Source: Leucosporidium creatinivorum (lineage: Eukaryota; Basidiomycota; Microbotryomycetes; Leucosporidiales; Leucosporidiaceae). Taken from it: 64,000 nt of DNA. The DNA is taken from contig BCKL01000001.1 of assembly GCA_001600635.1 (NCBI GenBank), positions 151,550 through 215,549 of the forward strand. Reading direction: 5' to 3'. Position 1 is the stretch's first letter, and each line of letters begins with the position of its first letter. A program made the position numbers and the translations under genes. Under the pieces are notes generated by a model. That model saw only the letters and a program-made list of their open reading frames with translations, was not told where the DNA came from and made no database searches. Shown in pieces: positions 34,145 to 44,660 of this stretch.

Positions 34145-35518
34145 ATGCCCTTCGCCGCCATGCCCTCTGCCGAAGCTCTGGCCTCCCCCTCCCCCGGCGA
34201 GACCCCTCACTCCTCGCCCGCCCCCGCCGAACAACAACTCCCCCGCTCGCCCTCACCTATCGAAGCTCGGTCTGGAACCTCCTCCGAAGCTCCGTCCTCG
34301 CCTTCCGGCTGCCACTCCTCCGACTACGACGGGGAGTCGGCACCTCTACCAGAGCTGCCCCTCGAGATCCTCGACATGATCATCGAGCAAGCAGCTCTAC
34401 ACCAGCCAAAACCCTACGCCGCGGGCCACTGTCTCGTCTCGAGAGCGCTACTCGACGCCGCGCGACGTGGGCTCTACCACTCCCACATGCTCTTCTACTA
34501 TCGCAGCGACGAGGACTCTGGCGATGAATGGACGGAAGCGGAGCACGGAAACCTACCTCCAGATTCCATCACGACGAACGATGCCGTCTTTCGCCGAACA
34601 CTTAGGACGTCGCCTCACCTCGGCGCTCCCCTACGCGAGCTCCGGCTCGATCTTCGCTTCGACCCCTTCAACAGCGACGACAATAGGGACATGTAGGAAT
34701 GGCTACCAAAGATGTTCTCCTCTTGTCCCAACATCCGCAAACTCGAGGTCATATGCAACGGCGACTCTGCACCGGCCGCTACGGTCGCCCGAATCATTGC
34801 CGAAGGTGGATGGTGTCAGCGGCTGGAGGAGCTGGTAATCGACTACGTGCCGGGTGTGACGCGCCTTCTGAGTCAATTTCCAGCTCTCAAGAAGCTCACA
34901 TTCGAATTCGAAGGCCATGGAGACGACTTCGGCGACGAGACCTTCCCCTCTTCCTTCCCCTTCTCCCTCACCCACTTCACCACGGAAGTTCCCTGCCCTG
35001 AGTTCTTCAAGCCCCTACTAGTCAGCTCCACCTTCTCGCTCGTTGACCTCGTAACGGGAGCCACCAACCTCGCCAGTGCCGAAGTAGGACACCTAGCTCC
35101 CTCCCTCGCCGCTCTCTCTCAACTCTACCTCAGCCTCTCGTCCGTCAACTCGCGTAACATCCAAGGGATCACAGCATTCATCGGCGCGCTCCCGAACCTC
35201 CAACGCTTCACCCCCATCGGCAGCTACGCCACCGAGCCCCAGCCTTTCGGCCCCGCCCTCCTCGCCCATCTTCGCCCCTCACTGCGGGTCCTCGACCTCG
35301 CTCGCATGCAAGTGCACTCGTCATCAATCTTCCGCCTCCTCGATGAGCGTAAAGCATCTCATGGTGCCGTTCTCCCCCACTTGGAGAAGCTCTGCCTTTC
35401 GTACGTGGTGGGAAACGCCGTCTCTCGCACAGGGAAGGAGGCGGAGCGGTGGCTTGAGCTGGACGCCCGATGCACGGCAGATGGTGTGATGATGCTTTTC
35501 GGCAGGATGCAGGATTAG
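34145..35518 (+). CDS. F-box/leucine-rich-like protein (paralogue 2), in-frame TAG
   Basis: One frame from 34145 to 35518 (458 codons), broken by a TAG at 34694-34696. The N-terminal part has the F-box-like helices (LPLEILDMIIEQAALH, then HCLVSRALLDAARRGLYHSH). The part after the stop continues EWLPKMFSSCPNIRKLEVI in the same frame and matches the corresponding regions of the paralogues (VFNACPRLPRLVL and VLRLCPHLTELSV). So the TAG interrupts one homologous protein. No GT-AG intron spans it sensibly. The alternatives are a young pseudogene, a polymorphic nonsense allele or a base-call error. A second ATG at 34160 aligns better with the MPSAEA start of the paralogues. Confidence 0.65.
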
Positions 35519-35854
35519 AGAGCTGCTGGAAAGGGAATGGAGCTGTCGGTTCGCATTGAACTTCGGCGAAGAGAGCCGGAGAGCCTAGCGGTGCTCTCTC
35601 CGACCAGCTGCTGCGCCTTCGACACACAGGAGAGCCACTTTCCGACTCAGCTCTCATGGTCGACTGATCCGGGGCATTGCCTGCAGCCCGGGTAGAGCTG
35701 GGCGCCGAGCTCAGCGCAAGTCCAAGGCTATGAGAGCTTGAAGATACTGCAGCCCTTCCGGCAATTCTCTCGCTCACATTTCTACCGCACGTGCCCAAAG
35801 CCGTGCTTTCCACGTGATTGCAAAGGGGATGAAGCTGCTCGCGCTCGAATTCGA
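35519..35854. other. Intergenic
   Basis: 3' flank of paralogue 2 and upstream sequence of paralogue 3. No coding frame supported. Confidence 0.35.
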
Positions 35855-36430
35855 CGGGTTCACTCCTGCTACATCTTGACTTGTCTCGCTTCGACCTCGC
35901 CACAACTACAGGACTACAGAAGGACTCGCACGCGCTACGGAGCCCATCAATTAGGACTCGCTAAGCTACACCCACTCCTCGTCGCTCGACGCGCGCTTGT
36001 CGACACTCGTTTCGTTCGGTTCGAAGCCGCTGGAGACTCGTTTTGGACCTCAGCGCCGATCGGAGTACTTTGCGTGAGCCTACTTACCCTCTCAGAGCTC
36101 CCTTGCCCTCTCGATCGCAAACGGCAAGGCGTGCCAAGTCGACGCGCAGAGGGAGCGGCGCTGGAAGGAAGGCTGGAGGAGCCGGCCTTGCTGCTGTGGA
36201 CAAAGGGACCAGAGTCTTAGGTATCTCAATACTGACTTCCTGTTTCTTGCTCTCCAGCTCGTGCCGCTACCACCTCTGTAAGCTCGGTCGCCGCTGCTCA
36301 GCTCGCGCAATCCCCTTCCTCGCCTGCAGGTGAGTGTTCGAGTGTCGAGACCGAGCTTCACACACCACGAGCTGACCTTTCAAATTGTACAGCTCGACGC
36401 TTCACCTCCCCCGCCTTCCCCACCGCCGAC
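35855..36430 (+). repeat. Duplicated leader of F-box-like gene (copy 3)
   Basis: Shares GGACTACAGAAGGACTCGC, GGAGCCCATC, TAGGACTC and CTACACCC blocks with copy 2, and the CGCAATCCCCTTCCTCGCCT and GTACAGCTCGACGCT ends with copy 1. Probable 5' UTR introns: 36074..36257 and 36330..36392. Confidence 0.75.
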
Positions 36431-37648
36431 ATGCCATCCGCCAAAGCTCTCTCCTCCGCCGAGTCGCCCTCCCTCGCCGAGCTCTTCGCTCGCCTGCCTC
36501 TCGAGGTCCTCAGGCTCATCATCGAGCAGGCAGCCAGAATGAGCACCTGCAAGAAGGAGGCAGCTCGATACTGCCTTGTCTCCAAGGTCTTCCTTCCTCG
36601 GGTCCAGAGGGAGCTGTACCGCTCGGTCACGATCCGCTACGAGCGATGGGACGTTGACGACGCCGAAAAATGGCTTGAGGATCCTCAAGGGCTGTTGATG
36701 AACGATGCGGCTTTCCTCCGGACCCTCACCCAGGCGCCTCACCTCAGCGCACATCTTCGTGAGCTCACCATCGAGTGCCACTTCTACGACTACGAGGACG
36801 ATGCGTTGGAAGTCCGAGATGCGCTCCAAGCCGTCTTCAACGCTTGCCCTCGCCTACCAAGACTCGTCCTGCGTGGAACAGGCGATTGGATCGCGGCTGA
36901 TGATGTCGCCTGGCTGCTCAGCGAACGCTCAGAGATCCCACCGTTGGAGGAACTCGACATCATGAGCCATCAGTTTAGTCTTGGGCTGCTGCTTCGTCAG
37001 CTGCCCCACCTTCGGAAGCTCCACGTCCGCCGTCACGACGACGAACCGGCGCTCGGCGGTCGCTCCTCCCCCTCGGCGCACCCTCCCTATCCCTTCTCCC
37101 TCATCGAGCTCGACTATGACATTCGTTCCTCCGAGGCCTTCCTGGATCTCGCGCCCAAATCACATTCGACTCTCCGCACCCTCCGCACCTCATCAGCCAT
37201 CTTCCAGGACGAGGAGGTTCGCAAGCTCCTTCCCAGCTTCACCGCCCTCCACTATCTGGAGGTCCTGCTGTACGATGGCGACCTCGCCCACCTTGAGCAG
37301 ACGGTCACTTCGATCAACTCTCTACCCTCGGTCCAACACCTCTCCCTCGTCGGCTGGGGCAACGGATCGACCACCCCTCACCTCGGCACCATTTTCCGTC
37401 GTCTACCCTTCTCGGTGCAGACGCTCAACCTCGAAAACCTCTTCATCAAACCCTCCGCCATCCTCCCACCCATCGACCGAACCGACCTCCCCCCACTGCC
37501 CAACCTTCAACTTATTCGCTTCAGCCGAGAAGTGGAGAGAGTATCGCAGGGACGCGGTGAGCCGTACTTGCAGCCAATGTGGCGGGAGGCGTTGGAAGCA
37601 TGTTCTGCGGCGGGTGTAGCTGTCGAGTTTGGGACATGCGATATTTGA
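36431..37648 (+). CDS. F-box/leucine-rich-like protein (paralogue 3)
   Basis: A single coding exon, 405 residues, intact. It starts MPSAKALSSAESPSLAELFA, then RLPLEVLRLIIEQAARM and YCLVSKVFLPRVQRELYRSV, the same F-box-like unit as paralogue 1. Leucine-rich repeats follow (LRQLPHLRKLHVRRHDDEP, LPSVQHLSLVGWGNGS, VQTLNLENLFI). It probably selects substrates for an SCF ligase, by family inference. The close match to 29705, including the leader introns, points to a recent local duplication. Confidence 0.75.
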   Translation: MPSAKALSSAESPSLAELFARLPLEVLRLIIEQAARMSTCKKEAARYCLVSKVFLPRVQRELYRSVTIRYERWDVDDAEKWLEDPQGLLMNDAAFLRTLTQAPHLSAHLRELTIECHFYDYEDDALEVRDALQAVFNACPRLPRLVLRGTGDWIAADDVAWLLSERSEIPPLEELDIMSHQFSLGLLLRQLPHLRKLHVRRHDDEPALGGRSSPSAHPPYPFSLIELDYDIRSSEAFLDLAPKSHSTLRTLRTSSAIFQDEEVRKLLPSFTALHYLEVLLYDGDLAHLEQTVTSINSLPSVQHLSLVGWGNGSTTPHLGTIFRRLPFSVQTLNLENLFIKPSAILPPIDRTDLPPLPNLQLIRFSREVERVSQGRGEPYLQPMWREALEACSAAGVAVEFGTCDI

Positions 37649-38194
37649 GTTGGCCGAGTCTTGAGGTCGACCGGCGACGGGCGAAGGGAAGAAGCGCCTC
37701 TCGGTCGCTCATGAGATCCGCTTTGGAACTACCTGCTTGAGCCCTCGCTACAGCTGATAGACCGGCCAGCAAACCTATGACTGTCGACACCCTCCGAGAA
37801 GCAGTGGCGAGATCAGAGGAAGCGCTTCACTCTCGCCGAAGTTCGGCGTTGCTGCCTCGTCCCTTGGAGCAGAGCTCGCGCACAGCGACGTGAGCTCGTG
37901 ACGCTCGGTATAACGCCATCAATCCTCAACGAACGCGATGTACCGTGCTCGCGCTCTCACGGGTCGTATCGAGAAACGGCGGCGAGCGAAGCGAGGGCGA
38001 CAAGAGAGGGCCCTGCTGAACGATAGCTTCGCAGGCGACCTGGCAGTAGGAGCAGAAGCTTGTAGCTTTATTCAGATAGCTTAAACTGCTCTCTTACTAC
38101 TTGCAACCCTCTCAACACCGAGCCAACTCCCCTCAAATCGCCCTCCGCGCCTTTCTCCCTCTCCCCATCACCTTGCCTCCCTCTCATCTCCCTC
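37649..38194. other. Intergenic, promoter of YL1 gene
   Basis: No supported ORF. Pyrimidine-rich sequence at 38105-38190 leads into the YL1 start. Confidence 0.35.
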
Positions 38195-40699
38195 ATGGCC
38201 CGCCCGCGCCGTTCCTCCCGCACCGTCGCTTCACCAGTCCCCTCTCTACCACCCTCTGCCACCTCCGACGCCTCAGAAGAAGAGGAGGAGGAGGAGAGCG
38301 ATGGGGAGCCCATCGTCCCCCTGCTGGCAGGACGCGAGAAGAGGTCCAACGCGGGTAATCGGATGAGGGCGCTATTGGAGGATGAGCAGGGATTGGGAGG
38401 AGGGGAAGAGGAGGAGATGTTCAAGGAGGAAGCTGATGATGTGGATTTTGAGACTAAGGGTGAGCTGGTGCAGCTGGAGACGCGTGTCGAGCGAGCGTAG
38501 GGGAGTTGGCAGAGCTGACGCAGGATGGGATCGTACTACAGAGGAGCAAGATGTCTTTGATTCGGATTTCGGCTCGACGGATTCGGGCTCGGGGGACGAG
38601 GAGGATGGGGATGGTGAGGATGCTGGCGAGAGGACGTTGCAGCGTGAAGCCAAGGAGGCTCGCAAGGTGCGTAGTCGTGCTCGCTCTATCCATGAAGCTC
38701 TGTCGCACTACTGAACCTCGCTGCTCTGCTACCACAGTCCGCCCGCGGCAAAGGCAAGAAGAAGGCCCTCCAGACGCCCTTCCTCCCCTCCTTCGCCCGG
38801 CAAACGAAAGCCCAACAAGCGCAAGCTCGGGCTTCTACGTCCGCTACTACTCTCGATGATGACGGAGAAGGGTCGCCTGCCCCGCCGCCGAAGAAGAGGA
38901 GAAAGAAAGAGACGGACCCGGCCTTCTTTGTGCCCCAGAGGGAGAGCTCGAGGAAGAGTGCGTTGGCGTTCAAGAAGACGGTGGAGGAGGGGTTGAAGGA
39001 GAGGGAGCAGAAGAGGGTGCGTTTAAGCCATCTCTCTCTCTCAGCTTCTCCCGCTCGAAGACGACCTCGCCGAACCGAGCCGAACTGATCTCGACGCCCT
39101 CTCTAACACAGGCCACCGCCCCCAAACCCAAGCTCAAGCCCACCTTACACCTCACTCAAGCGGACCTGATCTCCGAAGCGCTCGAAACGGAAGAGATCAA
39201 CCGCGCCTCGCTGCTCGCCTTCTACGCCGCCGAAGAGGATCGCCGGGAGCTCGAGCGCGCCGCTGGGATGCGGTATGAGATTATCGGGCCCAAGACGACT
39301 TGGTACTCCCGGTTGGAAGGGGTGCCGGTGGGGTATTTGAAAGGTGAGAATGAGGGAGGGAAGGGGAAGGAGAAGGAGGAAAGGACGGAGGAGGAGGAGA
39401 AGGATGCGATGGAGAGTGGGAGGAGGAGGTTGATTGAGGTTATTGGAGAGCAGGGGATGGTCGGGTGGAATGGAGGGCAAGAGGAGGGGAGGAAAGCGGC
39501 GCAGGAGGCGAGGGAGAAGGAGGAGGGTGTTGGCGCAGACGGATCGAGCAGCACCGCCGAGGCTGCACCGACTGCTTCTACCTCCTCCGCCAAACCCCCT
39601 CCAGCAGCAGCACCACCCAAGATCGACCTCTCCCACCCGCTCTCCCGTCTCGCCACCAGCACCACCACTGCCAAACCCAAAATCGCCCGTCCTCCAGCAG
39701 GCTCCATCCCCGGCTACTCGCGCAATTACCTGATTGTGGATATCGATGTAGACGAGTGGGGCGCAGAGATGGTTGTGGAGAAGAAGCCTAGTGAGGAGGA
39801 TTGGAGGGTCGCTGTACTTGGTGAGGGGGGACGGAGTAGGGAGGTGAAGGCTACTGGTGCGTTCGCTCGCTTTCGCTTCTCGCCTTCTCGCGCGTGCTGA
39901 CCTCGTCTGATAATGCCACACAGACCCCCGACACCCTCTCGACCCCCTCACCGGCCTCCCAGCACTCTACATCCACCCCACCCTCCTCGTTCCCTACTCC
40001 TCCGCCCACTCCTACACCACCCTCCAATCCATGCTCCCCTCCGGCCCTCCCCCGACGCCCCACCCTTACTTGCACATCGAGGACGATAGGACAGCAGGGC
40101 CGTGGGTGTGGAACGGCACGCTTGGAGCGTTTGTGGGGAGGGAGGAGGGGGGAGTGGTTGGTGAGGTATTGAGGGCGGCGAGTGGGGGAGCAGGAGGAGC
40201 GGGAGCAGCGGGAGGAAGGAGGGCGAGGGGAGCGTATGGCATGGGCAGGAGCGCGAGCGGCGTGGGGGAGGAAAGGCCTGCTAATCCGGTCGCGGCGGCG
40301 CTGTGGGAGGCCAAGAGGGAGCATGAGCGGGAGGTGGCTTCTTCCTCCTCTTCGATGGAAGCACCTCAGCAATCTTTTGCCCACGCTTTTGGTCAACAAC
40401 GCCAGCATCAGCATCAGCATCAGCCTTCCCCGAGCGCGACTTACGCTCTCCCCCACTCCACCGCCTCGACCTCGACGAGCGCTGGAGCAGGAGTAGCAGT
40501 CAACCCCTACGGCAGGGACTATTCTTCCACCTCGCTCTCGCGCCGTCAGTCGCAATCTGCGCCTCTCGCCCCCGACACACCCATCGCAGCAGGAGGAGAA
40601 TCGGCGCCGATGGAACCCACCCCGAGTAGCAGTGGGAGGAGCCAGAGGAAGAGGAAGAGCGTGGCGAGTGGGTGGGGGGAGGAGTGGGTCGCTGAATGA
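38195..40699 (+). CDS. SWC2: YL1/SWC2 subunit of the SWR1 remodeller
   Basis: Five exons: 38195..38459, 38542..38666, 38738..39016, 39112..39856 and 39924..40699, 729 residues. The N-terminal YL1 unit is clear: KRSNAGNRMRALLEDE, EEMFKEEADDVDF, then EEQDVFDSDFGSTDSGSGDE, which binds H2A.Z-H2B in the family. ATAPKPKLKPTLHLTQADLI and the SLLAFYAAEEDRRELERAAG helix follow. The YL1_C domain is DPRHPLDPLTGLPALYIHPT (exon 5). The protein is nuclear and helps SWR1 deposit H2A.Z. The C-terminal 200 residues (Gln/His/Ser-rich, ending in a KRKSVASGWGEEWV patch) are longer than in yeast. Confidence 0.93.
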
Positions 40700-41488
40700 G
40701 TAGTGTTGGTGTTTGGGAGGAGATGCTGAGGTGGTTGGAGGTTGGACATGCTAGGGCGAGGAGCGAGATGTATGGATGGTGCAGGAGGGGAGGAGGGATG
40801 GATGGTGCAGGAGGAGAGGGAGGGAGGGATAGTGGTGTGCAAGGAGCATAGGTTACGATACGTCTACGCTCCCGACTTTGCTTTGCTCGAAAAGGAGAGA
40901 GCGGAGCAGCGATAGGACCACTGCGAGCTGGATCGACGGCGAGCGAGCAGCTCGGCCGGGGCGCTGACTGTGCTCCTGAGGCTCTGAGTCTCTCGCGCTG
41001 CCAGGGGTGCTACGGCACAAGCACAATCACCAGCAAAGCTGGTAGACCATGATCTACGCTCGGCTGATCTCAGGAACGAACGAGCCAGCGGCTGGCTGAC
41101 GAGTCGACGAGTCTGGCAGCGAGCTCGGCGCTCTCCTCCTGCTCCCTCGCTCGCGACAGCTCAAGATCCCCGGTACCGCCCTTCTACAGTACGAGTCGAT
41201 GTGGAATGCTGAACGGGATGAGCTTCCTGCAGCACGCAGCGAGGGAACTGAGCTGACTGGGTGAGCTGAGCATGCTCGGGGCTCGGCGCTCCCCTCTTCG
41301 AGTCGCTCGCTGCTTCTGCTCGCACGCAGCTCACACACAGCCGATACATACTTCGGGGCCTTGAGAGATAAAATTTAACAGCAGCTTCAAGATTATGTAA
41401 TTCGTGTGTGATTTCCTCCTCCGAGTCCTTCCTTTCCTATCCGCCCCTCCTCTCCTCCTGGACCGAGCGCGCAACGCCGAGCCCCGGC
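40700..41488. other. Convergent 3' flanks with a short tandem repeat
   Basis: Between the YL1 gene and the minus-strand membrane protein gene. Two near-perfect copies of ATGGATGGTGCAGGAGG start about 27 bp apart (near 40772 and 40799). No coding frame supported. Confidence 0.4.
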
Positions 41489-41976
41489 TCAAGCGAGCTT
41501 CTTCCTCCCTCCCGCGTTGGTCTGGCTCTTGACAGCAGGTTGACGTTGGGTGTACATCATGTATCCCACGAAGGCGGCTGTATTCAATCCCGTTCGTCAG
41601 CTTGCGAAGAAGGAGCAGGAGGAAGGACGAGGGGGGGGGGGGGGACTGACCGCCGAGCAAGAGCAACGCCGGCAAATTGTCTGCGCGCGCACAAAGCGGG
41701 GAATTAGTGCTGCGCGAGGAGGAAGAGAGAGAGGAGGAGGCTGCATACGGAGCACAGATTCCACGGCCCCTTCGCTGATTTTGAACGTGTCGACCAAGAT
41801 GGTCCTCAGCAGGCCGAGCAGGTGGGAAGCGAGGGCGAGGGGGAGGGAGATGCTGCATACGCACAACCGTCGGTGTTAGTCAGTTCGAGGAGCATGGAGG
41901 GGAGAGAAGGATAGGTGGGAGAGAGGACGGACAAGCCTTGGAGGATTTGGAGGAGGGAGGAGAAGATGGAGGTCAT
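41489..41976 (-). CDS. Tiny two-segment membrane protein
   Basis: Four exons in coding order: 41933..41976, 41749..41852, 41651..41680 and 41489..41577, 88 residues. All phases close. The sequence runs MTSIFSSLLQILQGFISLPL, ALASHLLGLLRTILVDTF, a middle KISEGAVESVLHNLP, then a second hydrophobic part (ALLLLGAAFVGYMMY) and a basic tail (QPAVKSQTNAGGRKKLA). It looks like a small integral membrane protein of the endomembrane system or mitochondria. Family not recognised. Intron 1 uses a GTCCGT donor. Intron 3 holds a 14-base G run on the plus strand. The upstream ATG at 42116 is out of use because a canonical intron precedes this start. Confidence 0.65.
41631..41644. repeat. Homopolymer G14
   Basis: Fourteen consecutive G on the plus strand, that is a C14 pyrimidine run inside intron 3 of the minus-strand gene. 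Its length is likely unstable. Confidence 0.9.
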
Positions 41977-42593
41977 CTTGTGCTCGGCGAAGGGAAGGGA
42001 TTAGCTTGAGTTGGCTCTCGTCTGCTGCCCAACATCCAGATGCCTTACGTTTGGACTGTAAAAGTAGGAGCAGCGTGTGTCTGGCAGGAGCAAGAGAGGC
42101 GCAAGACGAAGTGGCGCTCATTTCTAGCAGTGACGTCCGAAGTTGAGCGCCGAACAAAGGGGGTCGACGGCTCAAGTCGGTTCTGCACCTCAGCGGGAGA
42201 TTGAGAGCAGCTCACAGGTATATCTGTACTGCTGTATCCTCTCCTAAGAGCAACTCTGCACCCCTGCAAGCTGCCTTCTCAACCTCTCCCTTTCATTCAA
42301 CTTGTCTCACCTTCCATCGCGTCTCTCTCTCTTCTCTCTCTCTCTCTTGCCTTCACCTCGTCTCTCTGCTCTGTACTGTAGCAGCAACAGCAACAGCAGC
42401 AACACTGGCGTCCTACCCACTCAGTTCCCTCCCCTTCCTCCTCGCCCCTTCCTCCCGCCCTTCCTCCCCTTCCTCCGACTCAGACTCAGCACATCGCATC
42501 CAACACCTCTCCGCCCACCTCTCGCAGCTCGACGGAGAGAGGAGGAGGACGGGCAGTCTAGCAGGGGGAAGGAAAGGATGGTTAGGGCCGTTG
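41977..42593. promoter_or_regulatory. Divergent promoter with an ATG-less open frame
   Basis: Shared upstream region of the membrane-protein gene and the plus-strand gene. Pyrimidine repeats (CTCTCTCTC) lie at 42320-42350. A frame open from 42201 runs into the plus-strand gene without any ATG. An intron-like TGTACTGTAG acceptor lies near 42390. Confidence 0.45.
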
Positions 42594-43913
42594 ATGTGTA
42601 CGAGGGTTGGAGGGGTTTATGAGGGAGCAAGTCCTTGGGCTGCTCATGCGGGCGGGCAGGAGGGAGCGGGAGAGGGGGAGAAGGAGTTGAGGGAAAGGAG
42701 GATGCAAAGGGGATTGCCGAGGGATGTACAAGAGGTGGAGCAGTGGAGGGAGGAGGATCGACGCTGGTTGGAGAGCAGGAAGGGCAAGAAGAGGCGCTTG
42801 GACCTCGAACCCGAGCAGCACGTCGAGGTCCTCGTCAAGGATGCACCGAAACAGCAGCAGCATCAGTCACTGCTAGGCAGTTTCGTCATGTCGACCAAAG
42901 CAGCTCTCTCCAACGGCAACGGAGGCGGCAAGAAACGGCCCTCCCCCTCCGCTGCACCTCAGTCGAACCACTCCAACTCCACCTCTGCATCAGCATCAGC
43001 TTTCCACTCGACCCCTCACGGCGACCGTCAGCCGCGACCCATCCCACTGACCTCGCGATCGCCGGGCCCTCACTGTCCAAAGCCCAAGCCTTCGCCGCCG
43101 CCCTTCCTCCCCGTGGACGCCGGGGATGGGTTGCATGGCATGAACGACGGCGGTGGAGAGGTAGGAGAGATGAGCTTTGAGCCCAGGGTTGGGGGAGCGG
43201 AGGATGGACTGGCCGAAGCCGAAGCCGAAGCCGAAGCCGAGCTGGGAGGAAGGAGTTTGGGCGAGGAGGAAGAGGTGTTGGGCGAGGGGGGCTGTACGCA
43301 GGTGAGTCTTTCATTTCCTGCCCCTCCCTTCCCTCCATCAGATCCTTCTTGCTGCTCCTGCCTGCCGTCCTCGTGACGCGAGGTCTCGGATGCAACGCTC
43401 GGCTCGGCTCGGCGCTGACTCTCCCTCTCTCCCTTTCGACGAACTGATGAACAAAAACGACGACCCAAGCAGATGGCCCACCCTCTCTCCTCCTCCTCGC
43501 CACAACCCTCTATCCACTCTCAGCACTCGCACCACTCGTCGCCCTTCCCTCCTCACTCCAACTCGCACTTGGACTCGCACTCCAACTCCAGGCCCAACTC
43601 TGGGCCGACCCCCAACTCCCCCCGACCTACCTCGAAACCCTCCTCCTCCTCCCGCCAGCAACAGCCCTCCCTCCCCCTCCCGCTCCAGACCTCAACGCCT
43701 CATCATCAGCAGGGGCCGTTGTTTCGCACTCGCTCGTCGACGACGACCGAGGGCCGCGGCGCTTCCGCTCCCAACGAGGATGATAGGGAACGAGGGCGAT
43801 TGACGGGTATGGAAGGGGAGGAGGGAGAGGCCGGAGGGAATGAAGAGAGCTTGGGACTGACGGCGGGGATCACGGATTTCCTCGCTGAGGATCTTGAGGG
43901 CGGGGGACGGTAG
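42594..43913 (+). CDS. Hypothetical Glu/Pro/Ser-rich protein
   Basis: Two exons: 42594..43301 and 43473..43913, 382 residues from the first in-frame ATG. The intron has GTGAGT, GCGCTGAC and CAAGCAG. The N-terminal part (MCTRVGGVYEGASPWAAHAG) is followed by a charged helix (RERRMQRGLPRDVQEVEQWR, EEDRRWLESRKGKKRRLDLE), then LLGSFVMSTKAALSNGNGGG, an acidic EAEAEAEAELGG tract, Ser/His/Pro-rich sequence and an ending LGLTAGITDFLAEDLEGGGR. No domain recognised. The open frame extends upstream to about 42201 with coding-like sequence (SAHRIQHLSAHLSQLDGE) but no ATG. The true start may be non-AUG or in an unseen exon. Confidence 0.55.
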
Positions 43914-44660
43914 TCGGCTTGCGAGGCGAGGCGTGGCGGAGAGAGGAGGGTGGCTTCGGCGCTGGGTCGTCGAGGCGGATGAGGGTGAGGGAGGAGGATA
44001 GGGTCTTTGTCAGGGTTTTGTTCAGGGTTGTGCAGTACTGCTGGGTTGTTTTTGCATCGCGCTGAGCTGTGTGGAGACGGGAGAAGGAAGAGAGCGAGCG
44101 AGCGAGCGAGCGAGCGCCGAGCTTCGTCGACGACTCCACGTCTCTTTGCCCTGCTCTCGCCACTCCTGCAGCAGCTCCCTAGCAGCCTAGCCATGCAGCG
44201 AATTGGAGCGCCAATCAAGCTGTAGGGAATGGGCACAAGAGCAGGAAAAGCTCGCGGCATGGACGTCGACCTGCTTGTCTTGACTCGGCCGGACGCTCGT
44301 TTGAGCTCGAGAAGAGCTGTCATTGCAACTTGAACTTGCTGGTTGCTGGCTGCTTAGTGATATGTGATAGATGAGTACACGATGTACAGGATTGAGAGAG
44401 AGTAGGCGTATGCGTTCGATCGAGGCGGCGCCGCCTGAAGTTCGGCTCTCGTTTGCACATGAATCTCTCTCTCTCGCTGCGGCGCCGAAGAAGAAGTCAT
44501 GCTGGGGTGGGGTATAGGCTCGATTCCCTTGCTCCTCATGATTATTAGTAAGCTCGACTTCCTCCGTCCTCGCACTCCCCCGCCCATGGCCAGCGCCTCC
44601 CTTCGACGCTGAAGCCCCCGACCTTGCTCGAGTGAAAGATGCAGGAGCGGGACTGGGGAC
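43914..44660. other. Convergent 3' flanks
   Basis: Between the hypothetical gene and the ERG2 stop. No coding frame supported. Contains a GAGC microsatellite. Confidence 0.4.
44092..44117. repeat. GAGC microsatellite
   Basis: About six tandem copies of the 4-bp unit GAGC, between the two convergent genes. Confidence 0.85.

Noticed and set aside
42045-42116. Upstream minus-strand ATG with Ser/Ala-rich peptide before the tiny membrane protein
   Set aside because: A canonical intron follows and the second exon begins exactly at the ATG 41976, so this is better explained as a short upstream frame in the 5' UTR.
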